Origin: Pseudoruegeria aquimaris
GTDB lineage: Bacteria > Pseudomonadota > Alphaproteobacteria > Rhodobacterales > Rhodobacteraceae
Direction: 5' to 3'
Assembly (NCBI RefSeq): GCF_900172235.1
Contig: NZ_FWFQ01000004.1
Coordinates: 62,001 to 126,000, forward strand
Length of the DNA stretch: 64,000 bases
The position numbers and the translations under genes are program-made. The notes beneath the pieces were generated by a model. It made no database searches. It saw nothing but the letters and a program-made list of their open reading frames with translations, and had not been told where the DNA came from. Of this stretch, positions 1 to 8,756 are shown one piece after another (the first letter of the stretch is position 1; every line of letters starts with the position of its first letter).

Positions 1-472
1 TGAAGGCCAGCAGCAGCACCAGCATCACGAGGTTGCGCCAGTTCTTTCCCGCGACGATCTCGCGCGCAAGAAACCCGGCCAGCACCACGAGCGAGCCCAG
101 GTCCAGCGCCATGAACAGCCAGCCCGGCAGGCCCGCCGAGACGAGCCCGGCCACGCGCCCCAGCCCCCAGAGCACGGTGAGCCAGGCGAGCGGCAGCCCG
201 ACGACGGGCAGGCGGCCCGTCCAGTTTGGCACGGCGGTGAGCAGGAAGCCCCCGAGCACCGCGCCGAGGTAGCCCACCAGCAGGGCGTGGGCGTGCCATG
301 AAACCGGATCGAACCTGGTAGGCAGATCGAGCCCGCCCGCCAGCATGGCGATCCAGAGCGCCATGGCGAAGAGCGCCCAGAGCGCGGCGAAGAGGAAGAA
401 CGGGCGGAACCCGTGGGAAAAGATCGCCGGGCCCTGCCAGGCGCGGCGACGGTCTGAGGATGTCTGTTGCAC
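1..472 (-). CDS. nnrS: NnrS family membrane protein, N-terminal part (gene runs off the left edge)
   Basis: The reverse strand reads an uninterrupted hydrophobic protein of 157 residues up to the window edge. The start chosen is GTG at 470-472, preceded by a good Shine-Dalgarno (AAAAGGAGA). Near the N-terminus are the motifs SHGFRPFF, WHAHALLVGYLGAVLGGFLL and TAVPNWTGR, which are characteristic of NnrS, a multi-spanning haem- and copper-containing membrane protein linked to resistance to nitric oxide and nitrosative stress. At least three to four membrane segments are visible in the part present. It is transcribed away from the CO oxidation genes. A 14-bp palindrome of the CRP/FNR type lies about 50 bp upstream and suggests NO- or oxygen-responsive control. 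Family call is firm; the C-terminus cannot be seen. Confidence 0.88.
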   Translation of the reverse strand, partial: MQQTSSDRRRAWQGPAIFSHGFRPFFLFAALWALFAMALWIAMLAGGLDLPTRFDPVSWHAHALLVGYLGAVLGGFLLTAVPNWTGRLPVVGLPLAWLTVLWGLGRVAGLVSAGLPGWLFMALDLGSLVVLAGFLAREIVAGKNWRNLVMLVLLLAF

Positions 473-522
473 GATCGTCTCCTTTTTGCCGCCCTGCTTG
501 CCGCAAACGGGCAGTGGAAACT

Positions 523-536
523 TTGCGCCGGCGCAA
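523..536. promoter_or_regulatory. Candidate CRP/FNR-family (NnrR/Dnr-like) binding site upstream of nnrS
   Basis: TTGCGCCGGCGCAA is a perfect 14-bp inverted repeat with the TTG-N8-CAA form bound by NnrR/Dnr-type regulators. It is 51 bp upstream of the nnrS GTG start. NnrS genes are commonly in NO-responsive regulons, which fits, but binding is an inference. It could also affect the divergent regulator gene that begins about 100 bp away. Confidence 0.6.
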
Positions 537-635
537 GCTGGGCGCGATTTCACCGGCAAGATGGCGCGGCGGGGGCGCGGGAAAAGGGCCGCGGCGCAAG
601 GGTTTGTCACGGCTTGGGCGGGGAGCGTCTTTGAC

Positions 636-1811
636 TTGCGCGCAGGCTTTGGTATCACGGGCAGGCTTGAGGCAGGGGAGGGCGTCGGGCTGCTGGACCA
701 TTCACACAACTGGCTGCTGGTGGCCGCATCGCTGGCGGTGGCGCTGATGGCGGGCTTCAGCGGGCTGTCCCTGACGCGGGGCGCCTCCGCTCTCGGCGTG
801 GCGCAGCGCAAGCTGATCGTGGTGATCGCCGCGATCGTGCTGGGCGGCGGCATCTGGTCGATGCACTTCGTGGCCATGCTGGGGCTGCGGCTGCCGATCC
901 TGTTCTACTACGACGGGCTGATCACGCTGATCTCGGCCCTCATCGCCATCCTGATGGTCGGTATCGCATTGCTGTTGCTGCATTTCGGTCCGCGCACCCC
1001 GGCGCGCCTCGTGGCGGCGGGCGGCATCGTCGGCCTCGGCATCGCGGCGATGCATTACGTGGGCATGATGGGCATGGAGCTCTGCCGCCCGGTCTTCTCG
1101 GCGTTGGGGGTGGGGATTTCGCTCGTGGCGGCCGTGGCGCTTTCGGTGATGGCGATCTGGATCGCCTACGGCGCACGCACCAAGGGGCACATCCTCTTGG
1201 GCACCGTCTGCTTCGCGCTTTCCGTCTTCGCCGTGCATTTCATCGCCATGATGGGCACCGGCTTCGTGGCGCTCGACACGCCCGATGCCGCCGGCCCGGC
1301 GCTTTCGAACGCGGTGCTGGCGATGGGGGTGACGGTCGCGGCCTTCATGATTTCGGGCACCTTCCTGCTGACGGGCGTCAGCTTTCTGGCGCCGGTGGAG
1401 CCGGGCGGGTCAGGCGCGGATGGCTCGGCCGTGGCCGGGGCCGGTGGCGGCGCTGCACCGGAACCGGGCGCAGAGGCGCTGCTGACGGTGCCCTTCGAGA
1501 AGGAGGGCCGCACCCAGTTCCTCGACAGGAGCCAGATCGCGGCGGTGCGGGCGGAAGGCCATTACACCATCCTCTACGCAGGCGCGGAGAAGCTCTTCTG
1601 CCCGTGGTCCATCTCCGAGGCCGAATCCCGCCTCGCCCCGGCCCAGTTCCTGCGCGCCCACCGCAGCTACCTCGTGAACCCGGCGTTCGTCACCGGGTTC
1701 GAGCGCACGAAGGACAGCGGCGCGCTCTATTTCGAGGATGTCGAAGCCCTGCCCAAGGTTCCGGTCAGCCGGTCCCGTTTGCCGGAGGTGCGCGCGGCGC
1801 TGGGGCTGTAA
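636..1811 (+). CDS. coxC: MHYT-LytTR membrane regulator (CoxC/CoxH-like) upstream of the CO dehydrogenase operon
   Basis: The protein has an integral-membrane half carrying three MHYT signatures (SMHFVAML, AMHYVGMM, VHFIAMMG), then an Ala/Gly-rich linker, then a C-terminal LytTR DNA-binding domain of about 100 residues (EGHYTILY, FLRAHRSYLVNP, VSRSRLPEV). MHYT domains are proposed to bind copper and sense diatomic gases such as CO, NO or O2. The same architecture is found in CoxC and CoxH of the Oligotropha carboxidovorans cox cluster. Directly downstream on the same strand are coxM, coxS and coxL, so a role as a membrane-bound CO-responsive transcription factor for them is likely. The start is uncertain: the frame is open upstream; TTG at 636 is used here, but the hydrophobic region begins near 690 and a CTG there follows a purine-rich stretch. 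The gene symbol rests on architecture and position. Confidence 0.8.
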   Translation: MRAGFGITGRLEAGEGVGLLDHSHNWLLVAASLAVALMAGFSGLSLTRGASALGVAQRKLIVVIAAIVLGGGIWSMHFVAMLGLRLPILFYYDGLITLISALIAILMVGIALLLLHFGPRTPARLVAAGGIVGLGIAAMHYVGMMGMELCRPVFSALGVGISLVAAVALSVMAIWIAYGARTKGHILLGTVCFALSVFAVHFIAMMGTGFVALDTPDAAGPALSNAVLAMGVTVAAFMISGTFLLTGVSFLAPVEPGGSGADGSAVAGAGGGAAPEPGAEALLTVPFEKEGRTQFLDRSQIAAVRAEGHYTILYAGAEKLFCPWSISEAESRLAPAQFLRAHRSYLVNPAFVTGFERTKDSGALYFEDVEALPKVPVSRSRLPEVRAALGL

Positions 1812-1825
1812 CGCGCAACTCGCGC

Positions 1826-1853
1826 CATTCGTGAAACCCATTCGCATTTCGTG
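1826..1853. promoter_or_regulatory. Direct repeats between the LytTR gene and coxM, candidate LytTR target
   Basis: CATTCGTG (1826-1833), CATTCG (1839-1844) and CATTTCGTG (1845-1853) form a cluster of near-identical direct repeats in the 142-bp gap before coxM. LytTR-domain regulators generally bind direct repeats, so this is a plausible site for the upstream MHYT-LytTR protein. The repeats are short and their spacing is irregular, so the call is tentative. Confidence 0.35.
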
Positions 1854-1953
1854 CAGCAAGCCCTGTTTTTCATGGCTTGATCGTTTGCCCGCGCCTGCCT
1901 CCGGCGCAGGGTGATGGAAGGAGCGCGCGAGGAGGCGCGCATGGGAGGACAAC

Positions 1954-2784
1954 ATGATACCAGCAGGGTTCGAATACCATCGGCCCGCCGACATCGCGTC
2001 GGCAATCGCCCTTTTGCAGCAGCATGGCGACGAGGCCCGCGTGATCGCGGGCGGCCACAGCCTGATCCCGATGATGAAGCTGCGGATGGCCGATCTGAGC
2101 CACCTCGTGGATCTCCAGGGCATCTCAGGCCTGAGCGGCATCACCATCGGTGAGGGCAGCGTCTCCATCGGCGCGATGACGACGCAGAACGCGCTGATCA
2201 CCGATGCGGCGCTGGCCGAGGCCGTGCCGATCCTGCGCGAGGCCGCGCTGCAGATCGCGGACCCGCAGGTGCGCTACCTCGGCACGGTGGGCGGCAACGT
2301 GGCCAACGGCGATCCGGGCAACGACATGCCCGGCCTGATGCAGTGCCTCGATGCGACCTACACCCTCGTCGGCCCCGACGGCGAACGGCAGGTGGCCGCG
2401 CGCGATTTCTACGAGGCGGCCTATTTCACCGCCCGCGAGGACGAGGAAATCCTCACCGCGATCACCATCCCGATCCCGGCCGCGAAAGGCTACGCCTACG
2501 TCAAGCAGAAGCGCAAGATCGGCGATTACGCCACCGCCGCCGCCGCCGTGCTGCTGGGCGAGGGCTTTGCCTCCGTGGCGATGACGAACCTTGCCGATAC
2601 GCCCGTCCATTCCGATGCGGCCAGTGCGGCGCTGGCTGAGGGCGACGTGGAGGGCTGCGTGAGGGAAGCGCTGCAAGCCATTGATCCGCAGGAAGATATG
2701 CGCGGGCCCATCGCGTTCAAGAAACACGTGGCCGGGGTCATACTGCGCCGCGCCATCACCAAAGCACAGGAGCGCGCGGCATGA
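1954..2784 (+). CDS. coxM: Aerobic carbon monoxide dehydrogenase, medium (FAD) subunit
   Basis: The 276-residue product is the flavoprotein subunit of the molybdenum CO dehydrogenase, which passes electrons from the iron-sulfur subunit towards the quinone pool. The two FAD-binding loops are present at the positions expected for CoxM: AGGHS at residues 32-36 and TVGGN at 111-115. Length matches the family (about 288). The ATG follows a GGGAGGA Shine-Dalgarno. Its last four bases overlap the start of coxS (ATGA), so the two are translationally coupled. It is the first structural gene of the operon. A GCGCGC stem (1923-1928 with 1935-1940) precedes the start and carries an AGGAG in its loop. Confidence 0.96.
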   Translation: MIPAGFEYHRPADIASAIALLQQHGDEARVIAGGHSLIPMMKLRMADLSHLVDLQGISGLSGITIGEGSVSIGAMTTQNALITDAALAEAVPILREAALQIADPQVRYLGTVGGNVANGDPGNDMPGLMQCLDATYTLVGPDGERQVAARDFYEAAYFTAREDEEILTAITIPIPAAKGYAYVKQKRKIGDYATAAAAVLLGEGFASVAMTNLADTPVHSDAASAALAEGDVEGCVREALQAIDPQEDMRGPIAFKKHVAGVILRRAITKAQERAA

Positions 2785-3275
2785 GCAAGATGCATGTGAA
2801 ACTGACCGTCAACGGCCAGGAGGTGGAAGGGCTCGCCGAACCGCGCACCCTGCTGATCCACTTCCTGCGCGAAAACCTCAACATCACCGGCCCGCACATC
2901 GGCTGCGAGACCTCCCATTGCGGGGCCTGCACCGTGGATATGAACGGCAAATCGGTGAAAAGCTGCACCCTGTTCGTGGCGCAGGCCAACGGCGCGGACG
3001 TGACGACCGTGGAGGGCCTCGTGAACGAGGACGGCTCGCTCGGCGTCATTCAGGAGATGTTCCGCGAGCATCACGGGCTGCAATGCGGCTTCTGCACGCC
3101 GGGCATGATCACCCGCGCGCACCGCCTGCTGCAGGAAAACCCGGCCCCCACCGAGGAAGAAGTCCGCTTCGGCATGGCCGGCAACCTCTGCCGCTGCACC
3201 GGGTATCAGAACATCGTGAAAGCCATCCTTGCCTCGGCGGATGCGCTCAACGCCCAGAAGGAGGCGGCGGAATGA
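2781..3275 (+). CDS. coxS: Aerobic carbon monoxide dehydrogenase, small (2Fe-2S) subunit
   Basis: A 164-residue protein with two [2Fe-2S] clusters that wires the molybdenum site of CoxL to the FAD of CoxM. The plant-type ferredoxin cluster uses Cys42, Cys47, Cys50 and Cys62 (motif [10 protein letters not shown]), and the helical domain cluster uses Cys102, Cys105, Cys137 and Cys139 (CGFC and CRC). These are the same residue numbers as in the Oligotropha enzyme. The start overlaps coxM by four bases and the stop overlaps the ATG of coxL, so all three subunits are coupled. Assignment is secure. Confidence 0.97.
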   Translation: MSKMHVKLTVNGQEVEGLAEPRTLLIHFLRENLNITGPHIGCETSHCGACTVDMNGKSVKSCTLFVAQANGADVTTVEGLVNEDGSLGVIQEMFREHHGLQCGFCTPGMITRAHRLLQENPAPTEEEVRFGMAGNLCRCTGYQNIVKAILASADALNAQKEAAE

Positions 3276-5689
3276 AGGACGAAATCACACCCGAAGATCG
3301 CGTCGCCAACCTCAAGGGCATGGGCTCCTCCCGCAAGCGGGTGGAAGATGTGCGCTTCACACAGGGCAAAGGCAACTACGTGGACGACATCAAGCTGGAC
3401 GGCATGCTGTTCGGCGATTTCGTGCGCTCGCCTTACGCCCATGCACGGGTGAAGAGCGTCAACAAGGAGGCCGCGCTGGCGGTGCCGGGCGTGCTGGCCG
3501 TGCTGACGGCGGAGGATCTGGAGCCGCTGGGGCTGCACTGGATGCCCACGCTCGCCGGCGACAAGCAGATGGTGCTGGCCGACGGCAAGGTGCTGTTCCA
3601 GGGGCAGGAGGTCGCCTATGTGGTGGCCACCGATCGCTACGCCGCCGCCGATGGCGTGGAAGCCGTCGTCGTGGAATACGAGGAACTGCCCGTGGTGGTG
3701 GATCCCTTCAAGGCGCTTGAGCCGGACGCTCCGATCCTGCGCGAAGACATCAAGGATCGCACCGAGGGCGCCCACGGCCCGGTGCGCCACAACAACCATA
3801 TCTTCACGTGGGAACAGGGCGACAAGGACGCAACCGAGGCCGCGCTGGCGGAAGCCGACGTGGTGGCCGAGGAGATGATCTACTACCACCGCACCCACCC
3901 GTGCCCGCTGGAAACCTGCGGCTGCGTGGCGAGCATGGACAAGGTGACCGGCAAGCTCACGCTCTGGGGCACCTTCCAGGCGCCGCACGCCATCCGCACC
4001 GTGGTCTCGCTGATTTCGGGCATCGCGGAGCACAACATCCGCGTCATCAGCCCCGACATCGGCGGTGGCTTCGGCAACAAGGTGGGCGCCTACGCGGGCT
4101 ACGTCTGCTCGGTCGTGGCCTCCATCGTCACCGGCAAGCCGGTGAAATGGGTCGAGGACCGGATGGAGAACCTGATGTCCACCGCCTTCGCGCGGGATTA
4201 CTGGATGAAAGGGCGGATCGCGGCCACCAAGGAGGGCAAGATCACCGGGCTCTGGTGCCACACCACGGCCGATCACGGTGGCTTCGACGCCTGCGCGGAT
4301 CCGACGAAATTCCCCGCCGGTTTCATGAACATCTGCACCGGGTCGTATGACATCCCCACGGCTTACCTCGCCGTGGATGGTGTCTACACCAACAAGGCGC
4401 CCGGCGGCGTGGCCTATCGCTGCTCCTTCCGGGTGACGGAAGCCGCCTATTTCATCGAACGCATGATCGAGGTGCTCGCGATCAAGCTGAACATGGATGC
4501 CGCCGAGCTGCGCCGGATCAACTTCATCCGGAAGGATCAGTTCCCGTATCAATCCGCCCTGGGCTGGGAGTATGACTCCGGCGATTACCACACGGCCTGG
4601 GAAAAGGCGCTTGATGCGGTGGGCTATGACGCCCTGCGCGCCGAGCAGGCGCAGCGGCTGGAGGATTTCAAGGCCGGCAAGACGCGCAAGCTGATCGGCA
4701 TCGGCCTCACCCATTTCACCGAGATCGTGGGCGCAGGCCCGGTGAAGAACTGCGACATCCTCGGGCTGGGCATGTTCGACAGCTGCGAGATCCGCATCCA
4801 CCCTACGGGCAGCGCCATCGCGCGGCTTGGCACCATCAGCCAGGGGCAGGGCCACGCCACGACCTTCGCCCAGATCATCGCCAGCGAGATCGGCCTGCCG
4901 GCGGACGACATCACGCTGGAGGAGGGCGACACCGACACCGCGCCCTACGGGCTCGGCACCTACGGCTCGCGCTCTACCCCGGTTGCCGGGGCCGCCACGG
5001 CCATGGCCGCGCGCAAGATCCGGGCCAAGGCCCAGATGATCGCGGCCTACCTGCTGGAGGTCCATGATGATGACGTGGAGTGGGATGTGGATCGCTTTGC
5101 AGTCAAGGGCGCGCCCGAGCGTTTCAAGACGATGAAGGAGATCGCCTTCGCCGCCTACAACCAGGCCATTCCGGGGCTTGAACCGGGGCTTGAGGCGGTG
5201 AGCTACTACGATCCGCCCAACATGACGTATCCCTTCGGCGCCTACATCTGCGTGATGGAGATCGACGTGGACACCGGGGAAACCGAAGTCCGCAGCTTCT
5301 ACGCGCTGGATGACTGCGGCACCCGGATCAACCCGATGATCATCGACGGGCAGATCCACGGCGGCGCAACCGAGGGCTATGCCATCGCCATGGGGCAGGA
5401 GATCGCCTACGACGAAATGGGCAACAACAAATCGGCCACGCTGATGGATTTCTTCCTGCCGACCGCATGGGAGACGCCCACCTACACGACCGATTTCACC
5501 GTCACCCCGAGCCCGCATCACCCGATCGGCGCGAAGGGCGTGGGGGAAAGCCCCAATGTCGGCTCGGTGCCCTGCTTCTCCAACGCGGTGCACGATGCCT
5601 TCCGGCCCTTCGGGCTGGTGCAGAGCCACATGCCGCACGATCACTGGCGGATCTGGAAGATCGCCCGCGATCTGGGCTTGCACGGCTGA
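3272..5689 (+). CDS. coxL: Form I aerobic carbon monoxide dehydrogenase, large (molybdenum-copper) subunit
   Basis: An 805-residue catalytic subunit that oxidises CO to CO2 at a Mo-S-Cu centre bound to the molybdopterin cytosine dinucleotide cofactor. The loop AYRCSFR with the copper-ligating Cys at residue 384 is the diagnostic signature of true (form I) CO dehydrogenases; form II relatives have a different loop here. The catalytic Glu is in GVGESPN at about residue 759. Length agrees with the family (about 809). The start is ATG overlapping the coxS stop; a longer in-frame extension upstream is antisense-rich and would overlap coxS entirely, so it was not used. With intact coxM and coxS the organism should oxidise CO, probably as a supplementary energy source. 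Confidence 0.97.
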   Translation: MKDEITPEDRVANLKGMGSSRKRVEDVRFTQGKGNYVDDIKLDGMLFGDFVRSPYAHARVKSVNKEAALAVPGVLAVLTAEDLEPLGLHWMPTLAGDKQMVLADGKVLFQGQEVAYVVATDRYAAADGVEAVVVEYEELPVVVDPFKALEPDAPILREDIKDRTEGAHGPVRHNNHIFTWEQGDKDATEAALAEADVVAEEMIYYHRTHPCPLETCGCVASMDKVTGKLTLWGTFQAPHAIRTVVSLISGIAEHNIRVISPDIGGGFGNKVGAYAGYVCSVVASIVTGKPVKWVEDRMENLMSTAFARDYWMKGRIAATKEGKITGLWCHTTADHGGFDACADPTKFPAGFMNICTGSYDIPTAYLAVDGVYTNKAPGGVAYRCSFRVTEAAYFIERMIEVLAIKLNMDAAELRRINFIRKDQFPYQSALGWEYDSGDYHTAWEKALDAVGYDALRAEQAQRLEDFKAGKTRKLIGIGLTHFTEIVGAGPVKNCDILGLGMFDSCEIRIHPTGSAIARLGTISQGQGHATTFAQIIASEIGLPADDITLEEGDTDTAPYGLGTYGSRSTPVAGAATAMAARKIRAKAQMIAAYLLEVHDDDVEWDVDRFAVKGAPERFKTMKEIAFAAYNQAIPGLEPGLEAVSYYDPPNMTYPFGAYICVMEIDVDTGETEVRSFYALDDCGTRINPMIIDGQIHGGATEGYAIAMGQEIAYDEMGNNKSATLMDFFLPTAWETPTYTTDFTVTPSPHHPIGAKGVGESPNVGSVPCFSNAVHDAFRPFGLVQSHMPHDHWRIWKIARDLGLHG

Positions 5690-5695
5690 GGGAAA

Positions 5696-5726
5696 GGGCC
5701 GGGGCGCTGCCACAGTGCCCCGGCCC
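5696..5726 (+). other. Stable hairpin between coxL and coxD
   Basis: GGGCCGGGGC (5696-5705) pairs perfectly with GCCCCGGCCC (5717-5726) across an 11-base loop, just after the coxL stop. There is no T-run, so it is not a classical terminator. Its position between the abundant structural subunits and the maturation genes suggests an mRNA stability or processing signal, or partial attenuation. Confidence 0.65.
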
Positions 5727-5734
5727 GCATCACC

Positions 5735-6592
5735 ATGAGCGATTATCACGATATGCAGGCGAGACTGGCGGCCACCGGCTACATGGCCGGCGAAAGCCTC
5801 GCCATGGCGCTGCACCTGGCCATCGCGCTGGGGCGGCCCCTGTTGCTGGAGGGCCCGGCGGGCGTCGGCAAGACGGAGATCGCCAAGGCGCTGGCGCAGG
5901 TGCAGGACGCCCGCCTGATCCGGCTGCAATGCTACGAGGGGCTCGATGCGAGCCATGCGATCTACGAATGGAACTACCAGCGCCAGCTTCTGGCCATCCG
6001 CGCCGATGGGGTGCGCGAAGAGGCGCTGTTTTCCGAGAAATACCTGCTGCGCCGCCCGCTGCTGGAGGCAATCTCGCAGGAGGCCCCGCCGGTGCTGCTG
6101 ATCGACGAGATCGACCGCGCGGATGAGGAGTTCGAGGCCTACCTGCTTGAAATCCTGTCGGATTTCCAGATCACCATCCCCGAGCTTGGCACCATTTCGG
6201 CCCGCGCGCGGCCCCATGTGATCCTCACCGCCAACGGCACGCGCGATCTGTCGGACGCCCTGCGCCGCCGCTGCCTCTATGCCTATGTGGATTACCCCGA
6301 CAAGGCTGCGGAACTGGCGATCCTGAAGGCCCGCGCGCCGGAACTGGAGCCGCGCCTCGCGGCCCAGATCGTCACCGTGGTGCAGGCGCTGCGGCGCGAG
6401 GATCTGGAAAAGAAACCGGGCGTGGCGGAGATGCTGGATTGGGCCGCCGCCCTTGCCGGGCTCGGCGTGAACGACATGGCGCAGGCGCCGCAAGCCGTGC
6501 AGGCCACGCTGGTGACGCTGCTGAAAACCGCCGCAGATCAGGGCGCGGCACCGCCCGAGGTGATCGCGCGGCTCATCGGCAAGGTCGCCTGA
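5735..6592 (+). CDS. coxD: CoxD, MoxR-type AAA+ ATPase for CO dehydrogenase maturation
   Basis: A 285-residue AAA+ ATPase with Walker A (GPAGVGKTE, about residue 40) and Walker B (LLIDEIDRAD). In Oligotropha CoxD is required to install the bridging sulfur of the Mo-Cu site, acting with the VWA protein CoxE, as MoxR ATPases do with VWA partners. The start ATG has no strong ribosome site; a second in-frame ATG 18 bp downstream is possible. The stop overlaps the coxE start by one base (TGATG). Confidence 0.93.
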   Translation: MSDYHDMQARLAATGYMAGESLAMALHLAIALGRPLLLEGPAGVGKTEIAKALAQVQDARLIRLQCYEGLDASHAIYEWNYQRQLLAIRADGVREEALFSEKYLLRRPLLEAISQEAPPVLLIDEIDRADEEFEAYLLEILSDFQITIPELGTISARARPHVILTANGTRDLSDALRRRCLYAYVDYPDKAAELAILKARAPELEPRLAAQIVTVVQALRREDLEKKPGVAEMLDWAAALAGLGVNDMAQAPQAVQATLVTLLKTAADQGAAPPEVIARLIGKVA

Positions 6593-7782
6593 TGCCCGCC
6601 GTCACCCGCTTCCCCGCCCGCGCCGAGGGGCTTGCCGACCGGATGGCCGGTTTCGTCGCCCATCTGCGGATGAATGGCGCAAAGCTCGGCCCCGCCGAGG
6701 CGGCGGATGGTCTGGCTGCGCTGGCCTGCGTCGATGCGCTCGATCCCGCGCGGGCCCGGCTGGCGCTCAAGGCCCTCTACGCGCCTGATGCCGAGGGCTG
6801 GGACGCCTTTGACGATCTGTTCGATGCCTATTGGTTCAACGCCGGAAAGCAGCGCGCGGGCTCGGCCTCGACCCATGTGAAGGTGCAAAGCGCCAAGCCG
6901 ATGCTGTGGAAAGGGCATTTGGGCGAGGAGGAGGGCGCCGAGGAGGCGCAGTCCGAGGCCACGCCCGAGGCCGGCGGCGACGGGGAGGAAGAGGCGGAGG
7001 GCAGCGATGGCCGCCTGATCGCGACCCGCAGCCAGAACCTGCGCAAGCGGGATCTGCGCGAGTTGATGGACGAGGCTTCGCTGCGTGAGGCCGAGGCCGT
7101 GGCCGCGCGGCTGGCCCATGTGATCCGGGATCGCCGCTCGCGCCGGCGCAAGCAGGCCCTGCGGGGCCGCGAGCTGGACCTGCGCCGCATCCAGCGCGCG
7201 AGCCTTGCGCGCGGGGGCGAGCCGCTCGATCTTTTCCACCGCACCCGGCCCGAGCGCCCCATGCGCCTCGTGGTGCTGGCCGATGTCTCGGGCTCGATGA
7301 CCGTCTATTCCCGCGTCTTCCTGGCCTTCAGCAAGGGGTTGATGAGCGCGGATACCTCGGCCGAGGCCTTCCTGTTTCACACCCGCCTGATGCGCGTCAC
7401 GCCCGCGCTGCGCGATCACGACTCCTTGCGTGCCGCGGGGCGGTTGAGCCTCATGGCCGAAGGTTTCGGCGGCGGCACCGACATCGGCGGCGCGCTCACC
7501 ACCTTTGCCGACCAATACGGCCAGATCCTGAACCGCCGCACGCTGGTGGTGGTGCTCTCGGATGGCTATTGCACCGGGGCGGCTGAAAACGTGGGGCTGG
7601 GCCTTGCGCGCATCCGCCGCCGCGCGGGCCGCATCGTCTGGCTCAACCCGTTGAAAGGCTGGGCCAATTATGCCCCCGTCGCCGCCGCCATCAAAGCCGC
7701 CGCGCCGCATCTGGACGCCCATCTTCCCGCCAACACCCTCTCCGCGCTCGCCGCGCTGGAAGGGGAATTCGCCAAGCTCTGA
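6592..7782 (+). CDS. coxE: CoxE, VWA-domain protein for CO dehydrogenase maturation
   Basis: A 396-residue protein with a C-terminal von Willebrand factor A domain. The metal-ion-dependent adhesion motif is ADVSGSM near residue 226. The N-terminal half is helical, with an acidic Glu/Gly-rich insert around residues 105-140. CoxE proteins partner with CoxD during assembly of the CODH active site. The start chosen is the ATG that overlaps the coxD stop; the frame is open further upstream, but that part lies inside coxD. Followed 12 bp later by coxF. Confidence 0.92.
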   Translation: MPAVTRFPARAEGLADRMAGFVAHLRMNGAKLGPAEAADGLAALACVDALDPARARLALKALYAPDAEGWDAFDDLFDAYWFNAGKQRAGSASTHVKVQSAKPMLWKGHLGEEEGAEEAQSEATPEAGGDGEEEAEGSDGRLIATRSQNLRKRDLRELMDEASLREAEAVAARLAHVIRDRRSRRRKQALRGRELDLRRIQRASLARGGEPLDLFHRTRPERPMRLVVLADVSGSMTVYSRVFLAFSKGLMSADTSAEAFLFHTRLMRVTPALRDHDSLRAAGRLSLMAEGFGGGTDIGGALTTFADQYGQILNRRTLVVVLSDGYCTGAAENVGLGLARIRRRAGRIVWLNPLKGWANYAPVAAAIKAAAPHLDAHLPANTLSALAALEGEFAKL

Positions 7783-7794
7783 AAGGAGACCCCG

Positions 7795-8610
7795 ATGGGG
7801 AAATTCGACATCTTCGACACGATCGACGCCCTGCGCCGCGAGGGTCAGCCCTTCTGCGTCGCCACCGTGATGCGCACGGCGGACGTGACCTCGGCTAAGG
7901 CCGGGGCCAAGGCGGTGATCACCGATCGGGGCAAGATCATCGGCCACCTCGGCGGGGCCTGCGTGCAGCGCGCGGTGAAGACGGCCGGGGTGGAGGCGAT
8001 TGAAAGCGGCGCGCCGCGCGTGATCCGGGTGAAGCCGAGCGAGAAGGTCGTTTCGCTGGTGGATGAGGACGGGGCGCAGGTGTTCAAGAGCGGCTGCCCC
8101 TCGGGCGGCACGGTGGATCTGCTGATCGAGCCCTTCGCCCCGCCGCCGATGCTGGTGATCTTCGGCAACACGCCGATCAGCCGCGCCGTGGCCGCCCATG
8201 GCGAATTGGCGGGCTACCGCGTGGTGGTGCCCGACGCGATGGAGTTTGCCGAGGCTCATGCCCGTTTCGAAGGCTGTGACCTGGCCGCGCTGAACCTGGC
8301 GGAGCGTGATTTCGTCGTCGTCGCCAGCCAGGGCGCACAGGACTTGGCGAGCCTGAGGGCAGCCCTGGAGAGCCCTGCGCGGCGGGTGTCCATGGTGGCG
8401 TCGCGCCGCAAAGCGGAGGCGCTCAAGGGCAAGCTGGCCGACGAAAACTTCCCGGCGGAGAAGACGGCGCGGCTGAAATCGCCCGCCGGTCTGGATCTGG
8501 GCGGGGTCGATCCGCAGGAGATCGCGCTTTCCGTCATGGCCGAGATCATCCAGTGGCGCAACGCGGACCGCAAGCAGACGCAGGAGGCCCGCCATGAGCA
8601 CAGTGCTTGA
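7795..8610 (+). CDS. coxF: CoxF, XdhC/CoxI-family maturation protein
   Basis: A 271-residue member of the XdhC/CoxI family: conserved GHLGGACVQ in the N-terminal domain, FKSGCPSGG after it, then a Rossmann-like C-terminal half beginning MLVIFGNTPISRAVA. In Oligotropha CoxF acts after CoxD and CoxE, in copper insertion into the Mo-S site. The start has a good Shine-Dalgarno (AAAGGAGA). Its 3' end overlaps the start of a short frame (44 codons) by 17 bases. Confidence 0.92.
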   Translation: MGKFDIFDTIDALRREGQPFCVATVMRTADVTSAKAGAKAVITDRGKIIGHLGGACVQRAVKTAGVEAIESGAPRVIRVKPSEKVVSLVDEDGAQVFKSGCPSGGTVDLLIEPFAPPPMLVIFGNTPISRAVAAHGELAGYRVVVPDAMEFAEAHARFEGCDLAALNLAERDFVVVASQGAQDLASLRAALESPARRVSMVASRRKAEALKGKLADENFPAEKTARLKSPAGLDLGGVDPQEIALSVMAEIIQWRNADRKQTQEARHEHSA

Positions 8611-8728
8611 AGCCCTGCGCCGCCTGATCCGGCCCGGCCGCGCTCCCGCCGTGGCCGCCCCCGAACCGAAACCGACCGAAGCCGAGAGGGCGGACATGCT
8701 GCTCGCGGCCTTCCCGAAATGTTGCTGA
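8594..8728 (+). CDS. Small 44-residue protein with C-terminal Cys-Cys, between coxF and coxG
   Basis: A short frame with a very strong ribosome site (AGGAGG, about 6 bases before ATG). It overlaps coxF by 17 bases and ends 28 bases before coxG. The product begins MSTVLEALRRLIRPGR, a basic amphipathic segment, continues through a Pro/Ala/Glu linker, and ends FPKCC at the very C-terminus. No family was recognised. Strong ribosome site, codon use like its neighbours and operon position support real expression. A terminal vicinal cysteine pair in an operon that builds a Mo-S-Cu centre invites the idea of a metal- or sulfur-handling role, but that is speculation; it could also be a translational coupler. 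Confidence 0.6.
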   Translation: MSTVLEALRRLIRPGRAPAVAAPEPKPTEAERADMLLAAFPKCC

Positions 8729-8756
8729 CATCCCTTCAAGAAAGAGCGCCAAGCCC

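Noticed and set aside
1968-1990. T-loop-like GGGTTCGAATACC, possible tRNA 3' end
   Set aside because: It lies in the coding start of coxM and no acceptor or anticodon stems are found around it.
3206-6493. Very long open frame on the minus strand opposite coxL and coxD
   Set aside because: His/Arg/Gly-rich composition, no domain motifs and complete antisense overlap with clearly conserved cox genes. It is a high-GC shadow frame.
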